From: Candidatus Aphodoplasma excrementigallinarum | Lineage (GTDB): Bacteria; Bacillota; Clostridia; UBA1381; UMGS1253 | Assembly: GCA_018713805.1 (NCBI GenBank) | Contig: DVOF01000086.1 | Span: forward strand, 1 to 18,073 | Length of the DNA stretch: 18,073 nt | Direction: 5' to 3' | Part shown: piece after piece, positions 6,513 through 14,204 of the stretch | Layout: every line of letters starts with the position of its first letter | How positions within the stretch are numbered: the first letter of the stretch is position 1 | Position numbers and translations under genes: made by a program | The notes under the pieces: generated by a model | Databases searched by the model: none | Told to the model about the DNA's origin: nothing | The model's input: only the letters and a program-made list of their open reading frames with translations

Positions 6513-8234
6513 TTAAAGCGATTTTTCTGCAATCTCTTTGGAAACCGCCGCAATGAACGCATCTACCGGCATGCTGCCCTTGTCGCCGTCTTTGTGTGCG
6601 CGCACGGAAACCGTTCCAGTTTCCTCCTCCTTATCGCCGGCAATCAACATATACGGCACCTTTTCAAGCTGTGCTTCGCGGATTTTGTAGCCAATCTTTT
6701 CGTTGCGGATATCCAGTTCTGCACGAATCCCAGCGTCATGCAGCTTCTTTGCAACCGACTCTGCATAGGCGATATGCTTTTCTGAGATGGCGAGCACCTT
6801 CACCTGCACCGGCGCAAGCCACGTCGGGAACGCGCCTGCAAAATGCTCTGTCAAAATACCGATAAACCGCTCGATCGACCCAAATACCACACGGTGAATC
6901 ATGACCGGGCGGTGCTTCTGGTCGTCTGCGCCGACGTACTCCAGCTCAAACCGTTCCGGAAGCTGGAAGTCAAGCTGGATCGTACCGCACTGCCACGTAC
7001 GGCCGAGGCAGTCCTCCAGGTGGAAGTCGATCTTCGGCCCGTAGAACGCGCCGTCGCCCTCATTGATGACAAACTCTCTCCCCATTTCGGAGAGCGCGTC
7101 CTTGAGCGCGTTTGTCGCCATTTCCCAGTCAGCCTCGTCGCCCATGTGGTCCTCCGGCATAGTCGACAGCTCAATGTGATACGGGAAGCCAAACATCGAA
7201 TATACCTTATCGATCAGCTCGCAAACGCCCTTGACCTCATCCTTGATCTGGTCGCGCGTCATAAAGATATGCGCGTCGTCCTGCGTAAAGCAACGCACAC
7301 GCATCAAACCGTGGAGCGCGCCGGACAGCTCATGGCGGTGTACCAGACCAAGCTCGCCAATGCGGAGCGGCAGCTCCCGGTACGAGTGCAGCTGCGATTT
7401 ATAGACGAGTATGCCGCCCGGGCAGTTCATGGGCTTGACCGCAAAGTCCTCGTCGTCAATGACAGTCGTGTACATGTTGTTTTTATAGTGGTCCCAATGG
7501 CCCGACCGCTCCCACAATTTGCGGTTGAGCATGATTGGCGTGGAAATCTCCTGATACCCCGCCTCCTGATGGATCTCGCGCCAGAAGTCGATGAGCTGGT
7601 TTTTCAAAACCATGCCCTTTGGCAGGAAGAACGGGAAGCCCGGCCCCTCCTCCGTCATCATAAACAAGCCAAGCTCCTTGCCGATCTTGCGGTGGTCGCG
7701 CTTTTTCGCTTCCTCGAGCCGCTGCAAATGCTCGTTAAGCTCGTCCTTCGTCTTAAATGCCGTACCATAGATACGCTGGAGCATCTTGTTTTTCTCGCTC
7801 CCGCGCCAGTACGCGCCCGCCACGTTCAAAAGCTTGAACGCCTTGACCTTGCTCGTATAATTCACGTGCGGGCCGGCGCACAGGTCAGTAAACTCGCCCT
7901 GCTTATAGAAGGAAATGACCGCGTCGTCCGGCAGGTCGTTGATCAGTTCCACCTTGTACGGCTCGTCCTTCATCAGCTCGAGCGCCTCTGCGCGCGGCAG
8001 CTCAAACCGCTCGATTTTGAGGTTTTCTTTGACAATCTTTTTCATCTCCGCCTCAAGCTTTTCCAAATCCTCCGCCGTGAAGGCCTGCGGCGCGTCAAAA
8101 TCGTAGTAAAATCCGGTGTCGATCGCCGGGCCGATTGCAAGCTTCGTGCCCGGGAACAGCCGTTTCACCGCCTGCGCCAGCACGTGCGACGCACTGTGGC
8201 GGATTGTTTGCAGTTCATTCATGTTTTCACTCAT
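6513..8234 (-). CDS. thrS: Threonyl-tRNA synthetase lacking the TGS domain
   Basis: A 573-residue class II synthetase that charges tRNA-Thr. Typical bacterial ThrRS is about 640 residues and starts with a TGS domain. This protein begins only a dozen residues before the editing domain, whose zinc-type site is intact (HSASH, H13 and H17; DLCAGPH, C119 and H123). The catalytic core retains the zinc Cys in MNCPGG, motif 2 RVRCFTQDDAHIF with the zinc His, and motif 3 VFGSIERFIGILTEHFAG. The C-terminal anticodon-binding domain follows (LAPVQVKVLAIS). The ATG ending at 8234 has a GGAAG-type site upstream. No frame extends the protein further, so the short form is genuine. The leader is only about 65 bases, too short for the T-box riboswitch that often controls thrS in Firmicutes. 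Confidence 0.96.
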   Translation of the reverse strand: MSENMNELQTIRHSASHVLAQAVKRLFPGTKLAIGPAIDTGFYYDFDAPQAFTAEDLEKLEAEMKKIVKENLKIERFELPRAEALELMKDEPYKVELINDLPDDAVISFYKQGEFTDLCAGPHVNYTSKVKAFKLLNVAGAYWRGSEKNKMLQRIYGTAFKTKDELNEHLQRLEEAKKRDHRKIGKELGLFMMTEEGPGFPFFLPKGMVLKNQLIDFWREIHQEAGYQEISTPIMLNRKLWERSGHWDHYKNNMYTTVIDDEDFAVKPMNCPGGILVYKSQLHSYRELPLRIGELGLVHRHELSGALHGLMRVRCFTQDDAHIFMTRDQIKDEVKGVCELIDKVYSMFGFPYHIELSTMPEDHMGDEADWEMATNALKDALSEMGREFVINEGDGAFYGPKIDFHLEDCLGRTWQCGTIQLDFQLPERFELEYVGADDQKHRPVMIHRVVFGSIERFIGILTEHFAGAFPTWLAPVQVKVLAISEKHIAYAESVAKKLHDAGIRAELDIRNEKIGYKIREAQLEKVPYMLIAGDKEEETGTVSVRAHKDGDKGSMPVDAFIAAVSKEIAEKSL

Positions 8235-8307
8235 GTCTCATCTTCCCATCCTTAAAAATATAAACCTATGCCACTGCTCCTTATACAGTATAAACCAGAT
8301 TTATATA

Positions 8308-8336
8308 ATTATAGACGATACCGCCCGGAATGTCAA
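8308..8336 (-). promoter_or_regulatory. Consensus sigma-A promoter for thrS
   Basis: On the minus strand TTGACA (8331-8336), a 17-base spacer and TATAAT (8308-8313) match the consensus perfectly. The start would fall near 8301, about 65 bases before the thrS ATG. Confidence 0.9.
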
Positions 8337-8384
8337 GCCATCGGCCGGAAAATCCGCCGCACAGGCACGCCCCCTTCGAAGAAC

Positions 8385-8422
8385 AAAAAAAACGCACAAC
8401 CGGCACTTGCCAGTCACACGTT
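8385..8422 (-). terminator. Intrinsic terminator after the tRNA genes
   Basis: On the minus strand the arms around 8408-8422 and 8391-8405 pair over about 15 bases, including several G-U pairs, with core ACTGGCA / TGCCGGT. Eight T residues follow. It separates the tRNA transcript from the thrS promoter. Confidence 0.7.
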
Positions 8423-8436
8423 CATTGTTAAAAATA

Positions 8437-8512
8437 TGGTGGGAGTTACAGGGCTCGAACCTGTGACCCTCTGCTTGTAAGGCAGATGCTCTCCCAGCTG
8501 AGCTAAACTCCC
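8437..8512 (-). tRNA. tRNA-Val (anticodon TAC)
   Basis: A 76-base cloverleaf with a perfect acceptor stem GGGAGTT/AACTCCC, D-arm TAGCTCAGCTGGGAGAGC, anticodon loop CTTACAA (TAC, reads GTA-type Val codons), T-arm with GGTTCGAGCC, discriminator A and encoded CCA. It is downstream of tRNA-Glu with a six-base gap. Confidence 0.97.
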
Positions 8513-8518
8513 ACAATT

Positions 8519-8593
8519 TGGTGACCCATAAGGGAATCGAACCCTTGTTTCCGGCGTGAGAGGCCGACGTCTTAACCGCTTGACCAATGGGCC
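8519..8593 (-). tRNA. tRNA-Glu (anticodon CTC)
   Basis: A 75-base cloverleaf with acceptor stem GGCCCAT/ATGGGTC (one G-U pair), anticodon loop CTCTCAC (CTC, reads GAG), T-arm GGGTTCGATTCCC, discriminator A and encoded CCA. It is the first gene of a two-tRNA leftward unit. The CTC isoacceptor is usually an addition to the main TTC one in a GC-richer genome. Confidence 0.96.
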
Positions 8594-8634
8594 TTATCTG
8601 AAAAATCAGTCCCTCTTCTGAACTGACGAAAGTT

Positions 8635-8663
8635 AGTATACCATGCCTTTCCCGGCTTGTCAA
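8635..8663 (-). promoter_or_regulatory. Sigma-A promoter for the tRNA-Glu/tRNA-Val unit
   Basis: On the minus strand TTGACA (8658-8663), 17 bases and TATACT (8635-8640) precede the tRNA-Glu 5' end by about 40 bases. Confidence 0.85.
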
Positions 8664-8720
8664 CACTTTTTTGAAAAAAATATCGTTTATCTGTCCCCTG
8701 CGTTTCTTTTTCCGCGCTAT

Positions 8721-8757
8721 AAAATAATAACATTTCTAAAAAATATCATAACATTTC
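8721..8757 (+). repeat. Pair of near-identical 16-base direct repeats, candidate operator
   Basis: Bases 8721-8736 and 8742-8757 match at 14 of 16 positions, with a shared core ATAACATTTC, and start exactly 21 bases apart (two helical turns). The downstream copy ends against the expected -35 region of the dehydratase promoter. This geometry is like AraC-type activator half-sites. No regulator gene is in the window, so the protein that binds is unknown. Confidence 0.45.
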
Positions 8758-8778
8758 ATCTTTGCTTCTGCGCCGTGT

Positions 8779-8784
8779 TATGAT
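8779..8784 (+). promoter_or_regulatory. Candidate -10 element of the dehydratase operon promoter
   Basis: TATGAT stands about 50 bases before the dehydratase ATG. The matching -35 position (8756-8761, TCATCT) is far from consensus, which would suit a promoter that needs an activator. The call is tentative. Confidence 0.4.
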
Positions 8785-8834
8785 ACGATCGTTTTAATTG
8801 GAAAATAAATCCCGAAAGGATGTGGACACCACAC

Positions 8835-9995
8835 ATGAAAGTAACCGACATCAAGCCCTTTGTCGTCGACTGCTTCCGCACGAACTGGGTATTTGTAAAA
8901 GTGTATACCGACGAAGGCATCAGCGGCGTCGGCGAGGCGACGCTGGAGTATAAGGAAAAGGCGCTGCTCGGCGCGCTCGAGCATATCCGCGACTATCTTG
9001 TCGGGCAAAACCCGCTTAACATCGAAAAGCACTGGCACGCCATCTACCGCGACGCGTACTGGCGCGGCGGCGCAGTCCTGATGTCTGCACTGTCCGCCGT
9101 TGAGATGGCGCTCTGCGACATATTGGGCAAGCATTTGCAGGTTCCAGTGTACCAGCTTTTGGGCGGCAAGGTAAACGACCGGGTACGGATCTATGTAAAC
9201 GGCTGGTTTGCGGGCGCAAAAACGCCGGAGGAGTTCGGCAAAAAGGCGAAAGAAGCTGTCAAGCGCGGCGTGACCGCGCTCAAGTGGGACCCCTTCGGGA
9301 AAAGCTACCTCGAAATCTCGAACAAAGACCTGTCGACCGCCCTTGCCTGCATAGATGAAGTGCGCAGAGCCGTCGGCAGCGAGGTGGATTTGCTGATCGA
9401 GGGGCACGGCCGCTTCAACGTGCCGACCGGCATCAAAATCGCAAAGGAATTAGAACAGTTCCGCCCCATGTGGTTCGAGGAGCCGACCCCGCCGGACAAT
9501 CTCGACGCGCTCAAAGCCGTCCGCGACAAGTCGCCGGTTGCCATCGCCGCCGGCGAGCGGCTCTACACGCGCTACGACTATCGGAACCTGTTTGAGCAGC
9601 GGGCGGCGGACTATGTCCAGCCGGACATTTCCCACGCGGGCGGTATTTTGGAGCTGAAAAAGCTTGCGGCAATGGCGGAGGCATACTATATCCCCTTTGC
9701 GCCGCACAACCCGTCCGGCCCGGTTGCTAACGCGGCGACACTGCAGCTCGCCGCAAGCTGCCCGGGCTTCTCCATCCTCGAAATCATGTACAGCGACGTT
9801 GCATACCGCAGTACGATTACAAACGAGCAGCTTTCCTATGCAGACGGATATATCGCCATCCCGGATAAGCCGGGGCTTGGGATAGAGCTCCATGAAGAAG
9901 CGTGCGCAGCGCACCCTTACCAGCCGCACACGCTCCGGCATTACACCGGTGCTCTGACGGACATCCGCCCGGCAGAAACCGCATTTTATTTTTAG
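8835..9995 (+). CDS. Enolase-superfamily sugar-acid dehydratase (mandelate racemase/muconate lactonizing type)
   Basis: A 386-residue enzyme of the mandelate-racemase group, most like galactonate or gluconate dehydratases, which turn aldonates into 2-keto-3-deoxy acids with Mg. The N-terminal capping domain (about 1-115) precedes the TIM barrel. Likely metal ligands are E189 in LLIEGHGRFN, a Glu in FEEP (215-216) and E241 in AAGER. D264 in QPDISHAGG and H291 in FAPHNPSGP form the His-Asp base pair. The first ligand is Glu where DgoD-type enzymes have Asp, and the strand-2 position reads KWD (150-152) rather than KxK. The true substrate is therefore open. The ATG at 8835 gives a family-like start (MKVTDIKPF). 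An in-frame ATG at 8820 abuts AAAGG and is less likely, though the chosen start has a long spacer. It is first in a three-gene operon with an SDR and an MBL-fold hydrolase. Confidence 0.88.
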   Translation: MKVTDIKPFVVDCFRTNWVFVKVYTDEGISGVGEATLEYKEKALLGALEHIRDYLVGQNPLNIEKHWHAIYRDAYWRGGAVLMSALSAVEMALCDILGKHLQVPVYQLLGGKVNDRVRIYVNGWFAGAKTPEEFGKKAKEAVKRGVTALKWDPFGKSYLEISNKDLSTALACIDEVRRAVGSEVDLLIEGHGRFNVPTGIKIAKELEQFRPMWFEEPTPPDNLDALKAVRDKSPVAIAAGERLYTRYDYRNLFEQRAADYVQPDISHAGGILELKKLAAMAEAYYIPFAPHNPSGPVANAATLQLAASCPGFSILEIMYSDVAYRSTITNEQLSYADGYIAIPDKPGLGIELHEEACAAHPYQPHTLRHYTGALTDIRPAETAFYF

Positions 9996-10006
9996 GAGGA
10001 ACAAGT

Positions 10007-10786
10007 ATGAAACAATCTGTTTTGGTTACAGGGGCGACAAACGGCACCGGCTATGCCATTGCCGCGCGGTTCGCACGCGAGGGCTACGACGTATTCATCA
10101 CCAGCCGGGAGCAGGCGCGCGCAGAGGAGGCGGCAGAGCGTCTGGCAGCGGAGTATCCCGTACAGGCGTACGGCTACGGGCTCGAGCCGGGGAGCGAAGC
10201 GCGCGTGACCGATCTGTTCGAGGATATCCGCCAAAAGGGGTATCTGCTCGACACAATTGTGCTCAATGCGGCAAACCTGGGCATCAACCAGGATACGCTT
10301 ACCGTCCCGTTTGAGAAATTTATGGAAGTAATCAATACGAACATGGGGTGGAATTTCCTGCTCGCGCGGGAGGCTGCGCTGCAAATGAAGCAAAAGGGCA
10401 AGGGCGCGGTCGTGTTTATCACCTCCAACACGGCCTACCGCGCAATCCCGGCCCGCGTGGCCTACAGCGCGTCAAAAAGCGGAATCCTCGGCATGAGCCG
10501 CGCGCTCGCGCTCGACCTCGGCCCTTATGGAATCCGGGTCAACTGCGTCCTGCCCGGCATGATCAAAACCGACCGCTGGCTCAATAACTACAACGACTGC
10601 CGGAACGCGCCGTCCAACTATACGCCGCTCGGCGATATCGCAGAGTTTGACGACATTGCAAACGCGGCGTGGTATCTGGGCAGCGACCAGGCGCGGAACA
10701 CGACCGGCGCAGAGCTGACCGTCGACGGAGGCAACATGATCCAGCTCTACCCCATCATCCCGCAGGAAGGCGGCGCAGGCAAATGA
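10007..10786 (+). CDS. SDR-family NAD(P)-dependent oxidoreductase
   Basis: A 259-residue classical short-chain dehydrogenase. It shows the cofactor motif TGATNGTG (8-15), LNAAN (86-90, a variant of NNAG), catalytic N112, S140, Y153 and K157 (YSASK), the PG motif in VLPGMIKTD and the C-terminal DGGN. The second Asp expected for NAD preference is not obvious, and TSRE after strand 2 could favour NADP; this is inference. The ATG at 10007 follows AGGAGGA, which overlaps the stop region of the dehydratase gene. A much longer frame from 9902 would overlap that gene and is rejected. Its stop overlaps the next start (ATGA), so translation is coupled. In this operon it may oxidise an aldose to a lactone or a sugar acid to a keto form. 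Confidence 0.92.
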   Translation: MKQSVLVTGATNGTGYAIAARFAREGYDVFITSREQARAEEAAERLAAEYPVQAYGYGLEPGSEARVTDLFEDIRQKGYLLDTIVLNAANLGINQDTLTVPFEKFMEVINTNMGWNFLLAREAALQMKQKGKGAVVFITSNTAYRAIPARVAYSASKSGILGMSRALALDLGPYGIRVNCVLPGMIKTDRWLNNYNDCRNAPSNYTPLGDIAEFDDIANAAWYLGSDQARNTTGAELTVDGGNMIQLYPIIPQEGGAGK

Positions 10787-11454
10787 AAATCACATGGATT
10801 GGGCAGGCGGGGCTGCTTTTCGAGACCGGCGGGGTTACGACCCTGATCGACCCCTACCTCTCCGACAGCGTAAAAAAGGTAAACCCCGCCAACTACCGGC
10901 GCGTACCGGTGGAGGAGCGGCTCTTTGACGTCCGGCCGGACGTGCTGGTGTGTACGCACGACCACCTGGACCACTTTGACCCGGAAACCGTTTCCCGTTT
11001 TCTCCGCGGAGGCGGCGTGTGTATGCTCTGCCCCGCAAGCGTATATGAGAAGGCGCGCACCTACGGAGGAGACAACAACTATGTCTTATTTAACCGCCAC
11101 ACGGAGTGGACGCACGGCAGCATCCGGTTCCGCGCGGTAAAGGCGGAGCATTCCGACCTTAGCGCCATCGGCGTTATCATTGAAGCGGAGGGGAAAACCT
11201 GTTACATCACGGGCGACACGCTGTATAATACGGAAATTTTTTCTGACCTGCCGGACAAGGTCGACGTGCTGTTCCTCCCCATCAACGGCGTGGGAAACAA
11301 CATGAACATGGCAGACGCGGCGCGGTTTGCTGCGCGTGTCGGCGCGGCGCACACCGTCCCGCTCCACTTTGGGATGTTCGACGCGCTCGACCCGGAGCAG
11401 TTTTGCTGCCCGAACCGGCACATCCCGGTTCTGTACCAGCCGTTTCCATTTTAA
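10783..11454 (+). CDS. MBL-fold metallohydrolase, UlaG-like; possible sugar lactonase
   Basis: A 223-residue metallo-beta-lactamase-fold protein. The signature THDHLDHFD supplies H59, H61, D63 and H64. Further ligands are the His of AEHSD, the Asp of YITGDTLY and the His of VPLHFGMF. The block CTHDHLDHFDPET resembles UlaG, which opens L-ascorbate-6-phosphate lactone, but this protein is much shorter than UlaG (about 350). The start overlaps the SDR stop by four bases, and a GGAGG-like stretch in AGGAAGGCGGC lies before it. Linkage to a dehydrogenase and an aldonate dehydratase suggests lactone hydrolysis as its job. The fold also serves other hydrolases, so substrate is unproven. Confidence 0.88.
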   Translation: MKITWIGQAGLLFETGGVTTLIDPYLSDSVKKVNPANYRRVPVEERLFDVRPDVLVCTHDHLDHFDPETVSRFLRGGGVCMLCPASVYEKARTYGGDNNYVLFNRHTEWTHGSIRFRAVKAEHSDLSAIGVIIEAEGKTCYITGDTLYNTEIFSDLPDKVDVLFLPINGVGNNMNMADAARFAARVGAAHTVPLHFGMFDALDPEQFCCPNRHIPVLYQPFPF

Positions 11455-11459
11455 ATATA

Positions 11460-11499
11460 AAAAAGAAAAAGGACGCAAAACCGCGTTCTTTTTCTTTTT
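11460..11499 (+). terminator. Intrinsic terminator of the dehydratase-SDR-MBL operon
   Basis: Seventeen-base arms (11460-11476 and 11483-11499, one G-U pair, loop AAAACC) have a GGACGC core flanked by A-rich and T-rich sides. It lies five bases after the MBL stop and just before the promoter of the next gene. Confidence 0.85.
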
Positions 11500-11502
11500 G
11501 TG

Positions 11503-11531
11503 TTGAACCGGGCGGCAAAAAATGTTATACT
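11503..11531 (+). promoter_or_regulatory. Predicted sigma-A promoter for the GH3 gene
   Basis: TTGAAC (11503-11508), 17 bases and TATACT (11526-11531) sit just after the upstream terminator and about 33 bases before the GH3 ATG. Confidence 0.7.
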
Positions 11532-11564
11532 GGGTGTATACTCTAAGAAGAATGAGGTGTTTGG

Positions 11565-14186
11565 ATGAAAGTTAGCGAGTATAATAAAAAGATAATGCGG
11601 CAGATGGCGGCGGAGGGCGCCGTCCTGCTGGAAAACAAGGGCGATATCCTGCCCATCCGCGCGGGCGAAACCGTCTCCGTGTTTGGCCGGGTACAGACAT
11701 GCTACTACAAGAGCGGCACCGGGTCGGACGGCATGGTCAACGTCCAGTACAAGACCGGCATCCTCGATGGGCTGCGCGCAAACGGCGTTCCGCTCAACGA
11801 GGAACTCGCCGCAGTTTACGCGGACTGGGTTACGGAGCATCCGTTTGACAACGGCGGGAGCGGCTGGGCGATGGAACCGTGGTTCCAGGAGGAGATGCCG
11901 CTCGACGACGCGCTTGTGGAAAAGGCCGCGGAAAACAGCAGCCTTGCGCTCGTCGTAATCGGGCGCACGGCCGGTGAGGACAAGGACAGCAAGGTGGTAG
12001 AGGGCAGCTACCTTTTGACGGAAAAGGAAGTCGCCATGATCAAAATAGTGAAAAAGCATTTTGCACGCATGGCGGTCGTGCTCAACGTCGGGAATATCAT
12101 CGACATGAAGTGGGTCAAGGAGCTCGGCGTTGACAGCGTGATCTACGCTTGGCACGGCGGCATGGAGGGCGGCAACGGCATCGCGGACGTGCTCTGCGGC
12201 AAAGTGTCCCCCTGCGGCAAGCTGAGCGATACGATTGCGGTAGACATCAGCGACTATCCATCTACAAAAAATTACGGTGCAAGAGAGCAAAACATCTATC
12301 AGGAGGACATCTACGTCGGGTACCGTTACTTTGAGACCTTTGCAAAGGACAAGGTGCTCTATCCGTTCGGATACGGCCTTTCCTATACCGGCTTTACCAT
12401 CAAGCCCGTTCAGGCAGAGCTGTCCGGCACGGCCGTGACGCTGCGCGCAGAGGTCACAAATACGGGGCATGCAGCCGGGAAGGAAATCGCCGAGGTATAC
12501 CTCTCCTGCCCGCAGGGGACGCTCGATAAACCGGCAAAGGTGCTCTGCGCTTTTGGGAAAACAGAGGTGTTACAGCCCGGCGAAAGCCAGACGCTCGATT
12601 TATCGTTCGACATCAAGGACTTTGCTTCCTATGACGAAACAACTTCTTCCTATATATTGGACGCAGGCGCATATTGCGTCTATCTCGGCGCTAGCGTTGC
12701 CGACTGCGCATGCGTTTTGACGGGCGAGCTTGCCTTCCAGACAGTCGAGCAGCTCTCGCAGGCGCTCGCGCCGACGGTCGCGTTTGAGCGGCTAAAAAAC
12801 GACAACGGTAAAATGGCTTATGTGCCGGTGCGCACGCGTGACTACGATTTGCAAAAACGTATCGAGGACAACCTCCAGCCGGATATCCCGCTCACCGGCG
12901 ACAAAGGCTACAAGCTCGCCGACGTGCGGGATGGAAAAGTAAGCATGGAGGAATTTATCGCCCAGCTTTCGGCCGAGGATTTGTGCCACATCGTCAAGGG
13001 CGAGGGCATGTGCAGCCCGAAGGTGCGCCCCGGAACGGGCGGGGGCTTCGGCGGGCTTACGCCGCGCCTGAGCAGCTTCGGTATCCCGGCGACGTGCGTG
13101 TCGGACGGGCCGTCCGGCATCCGCATGGACAACGGCGACACGGCGATGAGTATCGCGGGCGGTACGCTGATTGCGTGCAGCTGGAACCTGCCGCTTACGG
13201 AGGAGCTGTTCGTCCAGCTTGGCAAGGAGCTGGCGGACAATCAGATTGAGGCGCTGCTCGGCCCGGGAATGAATATCCACCGCAACCCGCTCAACGGGCG
13301 CAACTTTGAATATTTCAGCGAGGACCCCTACCTGACCGGTATGATGGCGGCGGCGCAGACGCGCGGCACGGCAAAGAGCGGTACGACCACGACGCTCAAG
13401 CACTTTATGGGCAACAACCAGGAATTTGCGCGCAGCGAGGTCAACTGCATCATCTCCGAACGCGCCATCCGCGAGATTTACCTCAAAGGGTTTGAAATCG
13501 CGGTCAAGAAGGGCCACGCCACGGCAATTATGACCACCTACGGCGCGGTAAACGGTATCTGGACTGCGGGCTCGTACGACCTCTGCACGACGATCCTGCG
13601 CGGCGAATGGGGCTTTGACGGCTTTGTCATGACAGACTGGTGGTCGAAGATGAACGACGAAGGGGAAGCGCCGAGCGAGAAAAACCTGCGCGCCATGGTG
13701 CGCGCGCAAAACGATATCTATATGGTATGCGACGATACGACGACGCGGGAGAGCAACCTGGAAGCGTCGCTTGCAGACGGGCGCCTGAAGCTATGGGAGC
13801 TTCAGCGCTGCGCAATGAATCTGTGCCGCTATATTATGCGTTCGAAAGCCATGGAACGTGTAGGGCAGATTCAGCAGCAGAGCGGCGGAGAGGTTGTCTG
13901 CGCGCTGCACGACCTTGCTGCGGGGATGGAGTTTGAAGTATCCGTGCCAGAGGATGGCAGCTACCAGATGACGATTGCGTATATATCGGAGCAGTCCGCG
14001 CTGGCGCAGACGCCGATCAGTGTTCAAATTGACGGCGAATCTGTTGCAACTTACACGATCAACGGCACGGGCGGTCTCTCGAACCGGCAAAAGCAGCCTG
14101 TCACCCTGAAGGGCGGCACGCATACGCTGAAAATCGTCTACAATGGCAACTTTGCAAAGGTGACCGGGCTGACGATCGAAAAATAA
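11565..14186 (+). CDS. GH3 beta-glucosidase with permuted domain order and extra C-terminal domain
   Basis: An 873-residue glycoside hydrolase family 3 protein with no signal peptide, so cytosolic. The order is reversed relative to most GH3 enzymes. The alpha/beta-sandwich domain comes first (about 1-275; AAEGAVLLENKGDILPI, VVIGRTAGEDKD, LYPFGYGLSYTGF). A fibronectin III-like domain follows (about 280-390). The TIM-barrel catalytic domain is last (about 445-760), with SDGPSGIR, GPGMNIHRNPLNGRNFEYFSEDP (567-588), KHF (612-614) and GFVMTDWW, whose D691 is the expected nucleophile. The acid/base cannot be assigned surely; E138 in TAGEDKD is a candidate. Residues about 775-873 form a beta-rich tail (VSVPEDGSYQMTIAY, GGTHTLKIVYNG) like CBM6-type sandwiches. 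Permuted GH3 enzymes are known from Ruminococcus albus and Butyrivibrio. GAGGTG precedes the ATG. It likely hydrolyses imported beta-glucosides or phytochemical glycosides. Confidence 0.93.
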   Translation: MKVSEYNKKIMRQMAAEGAVLLENKGDILPIRAGETVSVFGRVQTCYYKSGTGSDGMVNVQYKTGILDGLRANGVPLNEELAAVYADWVTEHPFDNGGSGWAMEPWFQEEMPLDDALVEKAAENSSLALVVIGRTAGEDKDSKVVEGSYLLTEKEVAMIKIVKKHFARMAVVLNVGNIIDMKWVKELGVDSVIYAWHGGMEGGNGIADVLCGKVSPCGKLSDTIAVDISDYPSTKNYGAREQNIYQEDIYVGYRYFETFAKDKVLYPFGYGLSYTGFTIKPVQAELSGTAVTLRAEVTNTGHAAGKEIAEVYLSCPQGTLDKPAKVLCAFGKTEVLQPGESQTLDLSFDIKDFASYDETTSSYILDAGAYCVYLGASVADCACVLTGELAFQTVEQLSQALAPTVAFERLKNDNGKMAYVPVRTRDYDLQKRIEDNLQPDIPLTGDKGYKLADVRDGKVSMEEFIAQLSAEDLCHIVKGEGMCSPKVRPGTGGGFGGLTPRLSSFGIPATCVSDGPSGIRMDNGDTAMSIAGGTLIACSWNLPLTEELFVQLGKELADNQIEALLGPGMNIHRNPLNGRNFEYFSEDPYLTGMMAAAQTRGTAKSGTTTTLKHFMGNNQEFARSEVNCIISERAIREIYLKGFEIAVKKGHATAIMTTYGAVNGIWTAGSYDLCTTILRGEWGFDGFVMTDWWSKMNDEGEAPSEKNLRAMVRAQNDIYMVCDDTTTRESNLEASLADGRLKLWELQRCAMNLCRYIMRSKAMERVGQIQQQSGGEVVCALHDLAAGMEFEVSVPEDGSYQMTIAYISEQSALAQTPISVQIDGESVATYTINGTGGLSNRQKQPVTLKGGTHTLKIVYNGNFAKVTGLTIEK

Positions 14187-14204
14187 ATGTAGATAAAACA
14201 AAAG

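Noticed and set aside
6843..8255. A 470-codon open frame on the plus strand
   Set aside because: It is fully antisense to thrS, whose motifs are unmistakable; the long open frame arises from its GC-rich codon use. It has no ribosome site or recognisable domain.
8235..8436. A T-box riboswitch ahead of thrS
   Set aside because: A perfect promoter at 8308-8336 leaves only about 65 bases of leader, and no specifier or antiterminator stems are seen.
9902..10006. An upstream in-frame extension of the SDR gene
   Set aside because: It overlaps the dehydratase coding region, and the ATG at 10007 has an ideal AGGAGGA site and family-like N-terminus.
11451..12470. A 339-codon open frame on the minus strand over the GH3 start
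   Set aside because: It is antisense to the clearly real GH3 domain and runs through the terminator and promoter region.
12792..13709. A 305-codon minus-strand frame inside the GH3 gene
   Set aside because: It is very rich in Arg, Ala and Val, as expected for a shadow of GC-rich coding sequence, and has no start signal.
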